Shown: positions 1 through 6,920 of the stretch, piece by piece
Position numbering within the stretch: the stretch's first letter is position 1
Layout: every line of letters begins with the position of its first letter
Assembly: GCA_021786655.1 (NCBI GenBank)
Contig: JAJYMU010000325.1
Span: 1-12,409, forward strand
DNA from: Bacteroidota bacterium
Lineage (GTDB): Bacteria; Bacteroidota; Ignavibacteria; Ignavibacteriales; Melioribacteraceae
Reading direction: 5' to 3'
DNA length: 12,409 bases
Made by a program: the position numbers and the translations under genes
The notes under the pieces: generated by a model
Told to the model about the DNA's origin: nothing
Databases searched by the model: none
The model's input: only the letters and a program-made list of their open reading frames with translations

Positions 1-783
1 GCCGAGTCTTTCAAACGAACCGTTTTCAATAACTCTCAGCAGTTGCGGTTGCATTTGCAAAGGCAGTTCGCCAATTTCGTCTAAGAAAATTGTACCTTTA
101 TCTGCATACTCAAATCTTCCCATTCTGTCTTTGTGTGCATCTGTAAAAGCGCCTTTAACGTGTCCGAATAATTCACTTGCGATTAGATTTTGCGGTATTA
201 CCGAGCAATTAACTTTTACAAAATTTTTGTCTTTTCTTTTACTCAATGCTTGAACAGCGTTGGCAATCAATTCTTTCCCTGTTCCGGTTTCTCCGTGAAT
301 AAATACCGGCACATCGGAGGACGAAATTTCTTCTACAAGTTTGAATATTTCTTTTATCTCTTTCGTGGTTCCTATCATGCCCATAAATAAACTGTCGTTT
401 TCCAAGAAACTTTCTATCTTCTTAAAAATAGTTACATCTCTAAAAGAAATTACTCCGCCAATCGGCTTGTTGTCTTCATCCTTCAATATGGCAGCGTTCA
501 ACCTAATAGATAACGGATTTGCATTATAGCATTGTATCAACGTATCCACATCATAAACGTTTTTACCGTTTTGAAGAACATTAGCAATAGGACAATCCGA
601 GAAACAGAATTCGGATTTAAAAACATTTTTGCAATATTTTCCTATTACTTTCTCTTTCTCGAAACCGGTTATCCTTTCAGCCGCTTCGTTAAAAAAAGTA
701 ATCTTGAAATCTTTATCTACAGTGACTACTCCTTCGGCTAGAGAATTTAAGATCACATTATTTTTATTACTTGTGAAGTCCAT
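1..783 (-). CDS. PAS-containing sigma-54-dependent transcriptional activator (C-terminus beyond left edge)
   Basis: This is an enhancer-binding activator that would use ATP to open sigma-54 RNA polymerase promoters in the cytoplasm. The 261 visible residues hold an N-terminal PAS domain (about 8-120, with FFNEAAERITGF at 30-41). An AAA+ sigma-54 interaction domain follows, with Walker A GETGTGK at 164-170, the SELFGHVKGAFTDA loop at 203-216 and Walker B TIFLDE at 231-236. The loop reads GAFTDA where the canonical motif is GAFTGA. The PAS domain carries C51, C60, C64 and C85 in a CxxxCPI-like context (60-66) that I recall from related PAS regulators; a redox or metal role is inference. The ATG at 781-783 gives a natural PAS start and the frame runs off the left edge, so the rest of the AAA+ domain and any DNA-binding helix are not visible. 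No receiver domain precedes the PAS, so the signal is probably sensed directly. It is divergent from floA; its targets are unknown. Confidence 0.93.
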   Translation of the reverse strand, partial: MDFTSNKNNVILNSLAEGVVTVDKDFKITFFNEAAERITGFEKEKVIGKYCKNVFKSEFCFSDCPIANVLQNGKNVYDVDTLIQCYNANPLSIRLNAAILKDEDNKPIGGVISFRDVTIFKKIESFLENDSLFMGMIGTTKEIKEIFKLVEEISSSDVPVFIHGETGTGKELIANAVQALSKRKDKNFVKVNCSVIPQNLIASELFGHVKGAFTDAHKDRMGRFEYADKGTIFLDEIGELPLQMQPQLLRVIENGSFERLG

Positions 784-830
784 CTCTTCAGATCACATTT
801 GTTATTAAAAATATTCCCAAAAGTATTACA

Positions 831-1016
831 AATATTCAGCAAACTAAATATGTTTGTGAAGTAGACTTCCATTTACAATCAATGTACATATGTATCATGA
901 ATCAGCACGGAGAGTTTAAACTTTACACAAATATGCGCAATGATTTCAATTTGTTCAAGCAATTAATCGAAGAATATAAAGACAAGACAACTGTAGGATT
1001 AATCGAACCGAATTAA
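831..1016 (+). pseudogene. Remnant of an IS110-family transposase N-terminus
   Basis: A reading frame open from 777 to the TAA at 1014-1016 has no start codon until the ATG at 882. From about 831 it resembles the first 55 or so residues of IS110-type transposases, which typically run YxGxDLHxxSMYxCxxDxxG, then a segment ending PY...xVGxE. Here one reads YVCEVDFHLQSMYICIMNQ, then RNDFNLFKQLIEEYKDK and TVGLIE. The Asp of VDFH would be the first acidic residue of the DEDD catalytic set. Everything after VGLIE is missing, including the rest of the RuvC-like domain and the Tnp20 domain, so it cannot be an active transposase. No ribosome binding site precedes the ATG at 882 or 897. The family call is from memory of its conserved N-terminus. 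A 44-residue small protein from 882 is formally possible but unsupported. In the rest of this intergenic stretch (784-830 and 1017-1055) I see only the floA ribosome binding site and no convincing promoter or hairpin. Confidence 0.6.
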
Positions 1017-1044
1017 TATTTTGTAAACAGTTTAACAGAAATTT

Positions 1045-1050
1045 AAGGAG
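1045..1050 (+). promoter_or_regulatory. Strong Shine-Dalgarno site of floA
   Basis: AAGGAG lies 5 nt before the ATG at 1056. It fixes the floA start and is one of only a few clear Shine-Dalgarno sites in this window, which suggests floA and the operon it heads are well translated. Confidence 0.75.
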
Positions 1051-1055
1051 TAAGG

Positions 1056-2039
1056 ATGGAAGCGTTGACAGGTGTTTCAATTGTGATAATCATTGCAGCA
1101 GTTTTTGCACTTATCATGATTTTTTACTTTGTACCGATTGGATTGTACATCACAGCATATTTTTCCGGTGTGAAGGTTAGGATATTTAAGGACTTGATTG
1201 GGATGCGGCTTAGAAAAGTTTCTCCGCAAGTAATTGTGAGAAATTTAATCGCTGCTACTAAAGCGGGATTGCAATTAAACATTTCGATGTTGGAAGCACA
1301 TTTTCTTGCGGGCGGAAATGTTACCAAAGTTGTCACTTCCCTAATTTCCGCAAATAAAGCAAATTTAGATTTAGGTTTTTCCAAGGCGGCTGCAATCGAT
1401 CTCGCCGGTCGCGACGTTTTGGAAGCAGTGAGAATGTCAGTCAATCCTAAAGTGATTGAAACGCCAATTGTTGCCGGCGTTGCAAAAGATGGAATTCAGT
1501 TGAAAGCTATTGCCAGAATAACCGTTCGAACGAATCTGGAAAGATTGGTTGGCGGCGCCGGAGAGGCAACAATTCTCGCGCGTGTTGGCGAGGGAATAGT
1601 TACTACGATCGGTTCAAGCAACTCTCACAAAGATGTTTTGGAAACACCCGACAGTATTTCAAAAGTTGTACTTAAAAAAGGTTTGGATGCCGGCACTGCA
1701 TTTGAAATTTTATCAATTGATATTGCCGACGTTGACGTAGGCACAAACATTGGCGCGGTATTACAAGCTAATCAAGCTGAAGCCGATCTAAAAGTTGCGC
1801 GCGCGAAAGCTGAAGAGAGACGCGCTGCAGCAGTCGCATTAGAACAGGAAATGAACGCCGAAGTCGCACGAATGCGTGCAAAAGTTGTTGAAGCTGAATC
1901 TGAAATTCCTAAAGCGATGGCTGAAGCTTTCAGAAAAGGTAATCTCGGCGTAATGGATTATTATAATTTAAGAAATGTTCAAGCCGATACAGACATGAGA
2001 AGCAGTATAGCAAAACCGGAAGAAAAGAAAGACAAGTAA
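1056..2039 (+). CDS. floA: Flotillin-like protein FloA (SPFH family)
   Basis: FloA-type flotillins are membrane-anchored scaffolds that gather into dynamic foci in functional membrane microdomains and affect membrane fluidity and the assembly of membrane protein complexes. The 327 residues match the family length of about 330. An N-terminal hydrophobic hairpin-like segment (about 6-35) is followed by the SPFH region (about 37-230, including LKAIARITVRTNLERLVGGAGE at 149-170, quoted in part). Then comes a long Ala/Glu/Arg-rich helix expected to form coiled coil (about 236-292), and a FRKGNLGVMDYYNLRNVQADT block (292-312, in part) typical of FloA. The charged tail PEEKKDK is probably disordered. 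The start is fixed by AAGGAG 5 nt upstream. It heads the plus-strand operon and is followed 3 nt later by a small membrane protein. No NfeD-type partner gene, often linked to flotillins elsewhere, is seen in this window. The family assignment is secure; the physiological role here is inferred. Confidence 0.95.
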   Translation: MEALTGVSIVIIIAAVFALIMIFYFVPIGLYITAYFSGVKVRIFKDLIGMRLRKVSPQVIVRNLIAATKAGLQLNISMLEAHFLAGGNVTKVVTSLISANKANLDLGFSKAAAIDLAGRDVLEAVRMSVNPKVIETPIVAGVAKDGIQLKAIARITVRTNLERLVGGAGEATILARVGEGIVTTIGSSNSHKDVLETPDSISKVVLKKGLDAGTAFEILSIDIADVDVGTNIGAVLQANQAEADLKVARAKAEERRAAAVALEQEMNAEVARMRAKVVEAESEIPKAMAEAFRKGNLGVMDYYNLRNVQADTDMRSSIAKPEEKKDK

Positions 2040-2042
2040 ACC

Positions 2043-2528
2043 ATGGATAATTTGATTCAAATAATAATTTTTCTTTTCATCATTTATTTCTTGTTCGGTT
2101 CTGTTTTTGGCAAGAAGAAACAGCAAGGAACCGGCGGCAATGTTCCGGAAAATTCTGAAGGAGAAGATCAGCAAAAATCTTCTCCCTCTTCCTCACCGGA
2201 AGATTTGCTTGAAATGTTTGGTTTTAAAATTCCCAAGACAGGCGGAGAATATGAACAACCCGGCTCAGCTATTCCGACAGCTGATAGAAGAACTAGATTT
2301 GAACAAATGCAACAGCCGGAATCAACTTCCGAGTTCATACCCCCTACTCCAATGGATAATACCAAAGAAGATAAAGAATTCGCAGAGCGCACAAAAGTTT
2401 ACGATACACAGCGGCAAATAAATGAGCGGGCAAACTTAATTAGACAAAAAATTAAAAGTCCTTCCTCTCTTCGTGAGTTAATTTTAGTTTCCGAAATTCT
2501 CAAAAAGCCCAAAGCACATCGTTCCTAA
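2043..2528 (+). CDS. Small single-pass membrane protein of unknown function
   Basis: I do not recognise a named family. The 161-residue protein has one strongly hydrophobic N-terminal segment (about 4-22, rich in Ile, Phe and Leu) followed at once by KKK, so the long C-terminal part should face the cytoplasm by the positive-inside rule. Residues 28-115 are Ser/Pro/Glu/Gln-rich and look disordered. They contain one short amphipathic stretch, EDLLEMFGFKIP (53-64). The last 45 residues (about 117-161) are charged and probably helical, ending SLRELILVSEILKKPKAHR. That ending resembles a tail I recall from other small hypothetical proteins of this bacterial group, with an EIL-x-x-P-x-A-x-R pattern. 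The start at 2043 lies 3 nt after the floA stop and the stop overlaps the helicase start by 1 nt (TAATG), so translation is probably coupled. Its position suggests it may work with FloA at the membrane, but nothing in the sequence proves this. Confidence 0.8.
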   Translation: MDNLIQIIIFLFIIYFLFGSVFGKKKQQGTGGNVPENSEGEDQQKSSPSSSPEDLLEMFGFKIPKTGGEYEQPGSAIPTADRRTRFEQMQQPESTSEFIPPTPMDNTKEDKEFAERTKVYDTQRQINERANLIRQKIKSPSSLRELILVSEILKKPKAHRS

Positions 2529-4519
2529 TGGCAAAGAAGTACGTATTAAAAAGAACGCGAGAAGTTTCAGCTCACAAATCTGTAGATGAATCACATTTCA
2601 GAATTAATTACAAAGAGCAACTAAATCCGGCGCAGTTTGAAGCTGCCAGTGCAACCGAAGGCGCGTATCTTGTTATTGCAGGTGCCGGAAGCGGAAAGAC
2701 CAGAACATTGGTTTACCGCGTTGCACGATTGACAGAATTAGGAAACGACCCATCTTCAATTCTTCTTCTCACATTTACACGCAAAGCTGCAAAAGAAATG
2801 ATGGACCGTGCAACGATCCTTCTGGATAACCGCTGTTCTAAAATTAACGGCGGAACTTTCCATTCGTTTGCTAATTTAACTTTGCGCAAATATGCAAAAG
2901 CTGTTAAGCTTGAAAACGGTTTCACTATTCTTGATCAGGGCGATAGCGAAGATGTAATAAACTTAATACGCGGGCAACTCAATCTAGCCCAACACAAGAA
3001 AAGATTTCCGAACAAGACTACAATCAACAAAGTAATAAGTCTGAGCATAAATACCGGACGAACGATTGAAAATATTCTGGAAGAAGAATTCCCCCACTTC
3101 GCAGAGTATCTTGAGAAGATCACGGACATTCACAAAATTTACACTGCGTACAAATACAAAAATAATCTTCTCGATTACGATGATCTGCTTCTCTATCTGC
3201 GAGCTTTTCTTTTTGAAATGTCGCCGGCAACAAAATCTTTTCTTTCTGCAATCAAATACGTAATGGTTGACGAATATCAGGATACGAACAAACTGCAAGC
3301 GGAGATCATCCAAGGACTCACTCAGCTAAACAAAAACATAATGGTGGTTGGGGATGACTCTCAATCCATCTACTCGTTTCGCGGAGCCAATTTCAAAAAC
3401 ATAATGGAATTTCCGAAACTCTTTGCCGACGTTAAGATTATTACGTTGGAAGAAAATTACAGAAGCACACAGGAGATTCTGAATTTTTCCAATCACATCA
3501 TCGAACACGCATTTGAGAAATATCCAAAACATCTTTTCACGCGGAAGATTGGCGGCGAACTGCCGGGAATAATTTCCGCAACAAATGAAAACATGCAGTC
3601 GCGATTTATTGTTGAACGAATTCTGGAATTGCGGGAAGAAGGCGTTCCGCTTAATGAGATTGCGGTATTGTTCCGTTCGTCATATCATTCATTCGATCTT
3701 GAAATTGAATTGAATAAAGCGAACATACCTTACATGAAATTCGGCGGCATGAAATTTATCGAGACCGCTCACGTAAAAGATATGCTCGCTTTCTTGCGCA
3801 TTGCTTCCAATCCTAACGATTACGTTAGCTGGTACCGGGTTTTACTGCTACATGAGGGCATTGGTCCAAAACGCGCACAATTAATTATGGACGCAATTGC
3901 AACGAATCAAATTTCAATTAAAGGCGAACCGGAATCTGCAGTAACCAAAAAATACAGCGACAATATTTTCAATCTTTTCTCGCTTCTTCATGAAATACAT
4001 ACGAAGAATAATTTACCGGCTGACAAAGCCGAACTCGTTTACAAATACTACGAGCCGCTCTTCATCGAAAAATACGACGACTACAACAAGCGGAAAAAAG
4101 ATTTAGATATTTTCATGAACATTTCGCAGAATTACAAAAGTCTGGAAAGTTTTCTTTCCGATATGGCGCTTGAACCGCCGCACGATAGCGTGATTGACAT
4201 TGACGAAACCGACAAAGAGCGTGAATACCTAACGCTCTCAACAATTCATTCTGCAAAAGGTCTGGAGTGGCATTCGGTTTTTATTCTTCATGCAATCGAT
4301 GGATTTTTCCCTTCGAGTCAATCGTTCGAAAAACTTGAAACACTTGAGGAAGAAAGACGGCTGATGTACGTCGCTTCGACACGCGCGAAGCAGAATCTTT
4401 ATGTTTGCTATCCTATGCATATCTTCGACCGTCACAACGGAATGACATTTTCGAAGCCGTCACGTTTCATTGAAGACGTAACGGAAGAACTGGCAGACCA
4501 GTGGTTGTTGGAAGGATGA
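2528..4519 (+). CDS. UvrD/Rep/PcrA-type superfamily 1 DNA helicase
   Basis: This is an ATP-dependent 3'-5' DNA helicase of the UvrD/PcrA/Rep group, acting in the cytoplasm in repair and in clearing replication or recombination intermediates. All helicase motifs are visible: Q motif LNPAQFEAA (32-40), Walker A GAGSGKT (52-58), motif Ia LLLTFTRKAAKEM (79-91), TFHSF (110-114), DYDDLLLY (216-223), Walker B VMVDEYQDT (245-253), motif III VGDDSQSIYSFRGA (274-287), motif IV LEENYRST (307-314), motif V STIHSAKGLEW (571-581) and motif VI EERRLMYVASTRAK (608-621). At 663 residues it is somewhat shorter than UvrD or PcrA (about 720). It ends soon after motif VI, so it lacks the usual long C-terminal extension that in PcrA binds RNA polymerase. 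No nuclease or Cas4-like domain is fused, which argues against AddA or RecB. It overlaps the preceding gene by 1 nt. The exact subgroup cannot be fixed by eye. Confidence 0.93.
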   Translation: MAKKYVLKRTREVSAHKSVDESHFRINYKEQLNPAQFEAASATEGAYLVIAGAGSGKTRTLVYRVARLTELGNDPSSILLLTFTRKAAKEMMDRATILLDNRCSKINGGTFHSFANLTLRKYAKAVKLENGFTILDQGDSEDVINLIRGQLNLAQHKKRFPNKTTINKVISLSINTGRTIENILEEEFPHFAEYLEKITDIHKIYTAYKYKNNLLDYDDLLLYLRAFLFEMSPATKSFLSAIKYVMVDEYQDTNKLQAEIIQGLTQLNKNIMVVGDDSQSIYSFRGANFKNIMEFPKLFADVKIITLEENYRSTQEILNFSNHIIEHAFEKYPKHLFTRKIGGELPGIISATNENMQSRFIVERILELREEGVPLNEIAVLFRSSYHSFDLEIELNKANIPYMKFGGMKFIETAHVKDMLAFLRIASNPNDYVSWYRVLLLHEGIGPKRAQLIMDAIATNQISIKGEPESAVTKKYSDNIFNLFSLLHEIHTKNNLPADKAELVYKYYEPLFIEKYDDYNKRKKDLDIFMNISQNYKSLESFLSDMALEPPHDSVIDIDETDKEREYLTLSTIHSAKGLEWHSVFILHAIDGFFPSSQSFEKLETLEEERRLMYVASTRAKQNLYVCYPMHIFDRHNGMTFSKPSRFIEDVTEELADQWLLEG

Positions 4520-4583
4520 TTTAGTTCCGGCGAATTTGATTTATGTTTTCAAAAAATTATCTTTAAAAAAAGAAAAAACTTTT

Positions 4584-4985
4584 ATGTACGACGCAAAAGA
4601 ATTAGTCCGCAAAGCAGTTGAAGCAAAATCAAAAGCATATCCGAAGTATTCGAACTTTTATGTTGGTGCCGCTTTACTAACTGAGAATGGTGGAATATTC
4701 CAAGGCGCCAATATCGAAAACTCATCTTACGGCTTAACCATCTGCGCCGAAAGAACCGCAATCTTTCATGCTGTCATCGAGGGCGAAAGAAATTTCCAAG
4801 CAATTGCGATTGCCGGCGATACCAACGAATTTTTGCCTCCTTGCGGCGCGTGCCGACAAGTTTTAGCTGAGTTCTGCGACAAAGATTTGGATGTGATCTT
4901 AACGAACACAAAAGGTGAAATAAAAACTTTAAAGTTAGGCGAACTACTTCCCTATTCATTCGGCGAGGAATTTTTGAAATCATGA
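4584..4985 (+). CDS. cdd: Cytidine deaminase
   Basis: It hydrolyses cytidine and deoxycytidine to uridine and deoxyuridine in pyrimidine salvage. The 133 residues match the short homotetrameric form (about 130). The zinc and catalytic motif CAER sits at 54-57 (C54 as ligand, E56 as proton shuttle). The second zinc motif PCGACRQ is at 86-92 (C87, C90), and NIEN (43-46) supplies the ribose-binding residues. KYSNFYVGAAL (21-31) is the standard N-terminal block. I chose the ATG at 4584 because it gives the normal family N-terminus. An in-frame TTG at 4536 would add 16 lysine- and phenylalanine-rich residues with no family counterpart. There is no clear Shine-Dalgarno site, only an A-rich leader. 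The gap after the helicase is 64 nt, the largest within this operon, so a separate promoter is possible though I see no convincing one. Its end overlaps tdk by 4 nt (ATGA). Confidence 0.95.
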   Translation: MYDAKELVRKAVEAKSKAYPKYSNFYVGAALLTENGGIFQGANIENSSYGLTICAERTAIFHAVIEGERNFQAIAIAGDTNEFLPPCGACRQVLAEFCDKDLDVILTNTKGEIKTLKLGELLPYSFGEEFLKS

Positions 4986-5554
4986 TGGAATTCACACCTC
5001 ATTCAACACCAAGAAACACAGGCTGGATCGAAGTTATTGCCGGCTGCATGTTCAGCGGTAAAACAGAAGAACTTATAAGAAGATTAAGAAGATCTCAAAT
5101 CGCACGGCTCGAAGTGAAAATTTTTAAACCGAGAATCGATATCAGATATTCTTCGAGCGACATTGTTTCTCACAGCGAACAATCTTTGCCTTCCATACTT
5201 GTTGAGAACGCTCAAGAAATTTTAACGTTAAGTGGAGACGCTCAAGTTGTTGGAATCGATGAAGCGCAATTTTTTACTGCCGATCTTGTTGATGTCTGCA
5301 ACAAATTAGCTAATCAAGGTAAACGTGTTATTATCGCTGGGTTGGATCAAGACTATCGCGGAGTGCCTTTCGAACCGATGCCGCAGCTTCTCGCGATTGC
5401 AGAATATATTACGAAGACTTTGGCGATCTGCGTAGTATGTGGTAATCCGGCAGATAAAACTCAGAGAAAAGTAATTTCGACCGAACGAGTACTTGTAGGC
5501 GCTGCAGACAGCTACGAAGCCCGCTGCAGAAAATGTCATTACATCCCAGAATAA
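4982..5554 (+). CDS. tdk: Thymidine kinase, type II
   Basis: It phosphorylates thymidine (and deoxyuridine) to the 5'-monophosphate with ATP, feeding imported nucleosides into the dTTP pool. The 190 residues fit the bacterial/human TK1-like family. The P-loop GCMFSGKT is at 21-28, the Walker B-like DEAQFF at 93-98, and GLDQDYRG (120-127) and the lasso region follow. The structural zinc is expected to be held by C150 and C153 (CVVC) and C182 and C185 (CRKC). The start ATG at 4982 forms an ATGA overlap with the cdd stop, and a second ATG directly follows, so one residue of start uncertainty remains. Tight coupling to cdd makes sense: deaminated deoxycytidine yields deoxyuridine, which is a substrate of this kinase. 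No missing catalytic residue was seen. Confidence 0.95.
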   Translation: MMEFTPHSTPRNTGWIEVIAGCMFSGKTEELIRRLRRSQIARLEVKIFKPRIDIRYSSSDIVSHSEQSLPSILVENAQEILTLSGDAQVVGIDEAQFFTADLVDVCNKLANQGKRVIIAGLDQDYRGVPFEPMPQLLAIAEYITKTLAICVVCGNPADKTQRKVISTERVLVGAADSYEARCRKCHYIPE

Positions 5555-5567
5555 ATCCGAGGACAAA

Positions 5568-6920
5568 ATGGATTCCGCAGTTTCATTGTTAAGGGGAATA
5601 ATTGGATTAGTCATTTTATTGGGTATAGCTTTTCTTTTTTCGAACAATAAAAAACGAATCAACTGGAAACTTGTAGCTACCGGCGTTACTATCCAAGTGA
5701 TCTTCGCAATATTCATTATTCATAGTGAAACTTTGCGCGCATGGTTCTTTCCTCTCGGCTGGCCTAAGGACGTTGTTAATTGGCTCGGCGGAGCGATTGT
5801 AAGTCTGCTCGGTTTTACAATGGAAGGCGCTCAATTTGTTTTTGGAAAGTTGGCTTCGAATACCGCCGAAGGAAATCTCGGAGTGATTTTTGCATTTCAA
5901 GTTTTACCGACTATCATTTTCGTTTCGTGCTTAACATCGGTTTTATACTACCTCGGCATTCTTCAGCTTGTTGTTAAAGGAATGGCTTGGGTGATGGCAA
6001 AACTTCTCGGTACTAGCGGAGCGGAATCGCTTTCGAACACCGCAAATATTTTTGTGGGACAAACAGAAGCGCCGCTTCTTATCAGACCTTATATTGAAAA
6101 AATGACAAACTCGGAAATCTTAACCATCATGATCGGCGGAATGGCAACGATTGCCGGCGGTGTTATGGCAAGTTATATTCAGATGCTGGGACAATCATTT
6201 GCAGACGCGCATCACATTGCGCTACAACAAGCGCAAATCAAATTTGCAATTCAACTGCTTGCTGCAAGCACTATGGCGGCACCAGCTTCTTTGGTAGTTG
6301 CAAAAATTCTTTACCCAGAAACTGAAGAACCCGTTACGCGCGGTACGGTAAAAATAAAAGTAGAGAAGAACGCTTCAAACGTAATTGAAGCTGCTGCAAC
6401 CGGCGCCGGTGATGGATTAACTCTCGCACTTAATGTTGCAGGTATGCTGCTTGCCTTTATTGCTTTGATCGCGCTGGTAAATTATTTGTTCACAAGTTTT
6501 GGCGACGTTGTAGGCATTAACAATTATTTCCGCGCAAATTTCGGTCAGCCGCTTTCAATGCAATTACTATTCGGAATTGTGCTGCGTTACTTAGCTGTTG
6601 GTATCGGTGTTCCATGGAACGATGCGTTTCAGTTTGGAAGTTTGATCGGGACAAAAGTTGTGCTGAATGAATTTGTTGCTTACTTGGATTTAACGACAAT
6701 CATAAAATCCGGATTGATGAGCGAAAAAGGAATTATGATGGCAACGTATGCTCTGTGCGGATTTGCAAATTTTTCTTCCATCGCAATTCAAATTGGCGGT
6801 ATCAGTCCGATGGCGCCGTCGCGTAAAAAGGATATTGCCGCACTCGGTTTGAAAGCTGTTCTCGGCGGAACAATCGCAACATTGATGACCGCAACTCTAG
6901 CCGGAATTCTCGTCCAATGA
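5568..6920 (+). CDS. Concentrative nucleoside transporter (NupC/CNT family)
   Basis: It is an inner-membrane symporter that imports nucleosides using a sodium or proton gradient. The 450 residues contain about ten hydrophobic segments and the family signatures: VGQTEAPLLIRPY (163-175), the first substrate-contact motif; PETEEP (250-255); NEFVAY (367-372); and CGFANFSSIAI (397-407), which holds the Asn and Ser that contact ribose. A short soluble linker, rich in charged residues (about 250-272), joins the two halves, as in CNT proteins. The ATG at 5568 follows GAGG by about 6 nt and lies 13 nt after tdk, so it belongs to the same operon. The 3' end overlaps the phosphorylase gene by 4 nt (ATGA). 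Which nucleosides it prefers, and whether it uses Na+ or H+, cannot be read by eye. The neighbours predict use of both pyrimidine and purine nucleosides. Confidence 0.93.
   Translation: MDSAVSLLRGIIGLVILLGIAFLFSNNKKRINWKLVATGVTIQVIFAIFIIHSETLRAWFFPLGWPKDVVNWLGGAIVSLLGFTMEGAQFVFGKLASNTAEGNLGVIFAFQVLPTIIFVSCLTSVLYYLGILQLVVKGMAWVMAKLLGTSGAESLSNTANIFVGQTEAPLLIRPYIEKMTNSEILTIMIGGMATIAGGVMASYIQMLGQSFADAHHIALQQAQIKFAIQLLAASTMAAPASLVVAKILYPETEEPVTRGTVKIKVEKNASNVIEAAATGAGDGLTLALNVAGMLLAFIALIALVNYLFTSFGDVVGINNYFRANFGQPLSMQLLFGIVLRYLAVGIGVPWNDAFQFGSLIGTKVVLNEFVAYLDLTTIIKSGLMSEKGIMMATYALCGFANFSSIAIQIGGISPMAPSRKKDIAALGLKAVLGGTIATLMTATLAGILVQ

Noticed and set aside
818..825. TACTTTTG on the minus strand, matching the Bacteroidota-type TAnnTTTG -7 element, upstream of the sigma-54 activator gene
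   Set aside because: The nearest TTTG (840-843) leaves only 14 bp where about 19-21 is expected, and AT-rich DNA gives such matches by chance.
885..894. Perfect 10-bp palindrome TACATATGTA as a possible operator
   Set aside because: It lies within the codons of the transposase-like remnant (SMYICIM), is short and AT-rich, and no second copy was seen nearby.
4536..4583. N-terminal extension of cytidine deaminase from a TTG codon
   Set aside because: The added lysine-rich residues have no counterpart in the family, and the ATG at 4584 gives the normal length and N-terminus.
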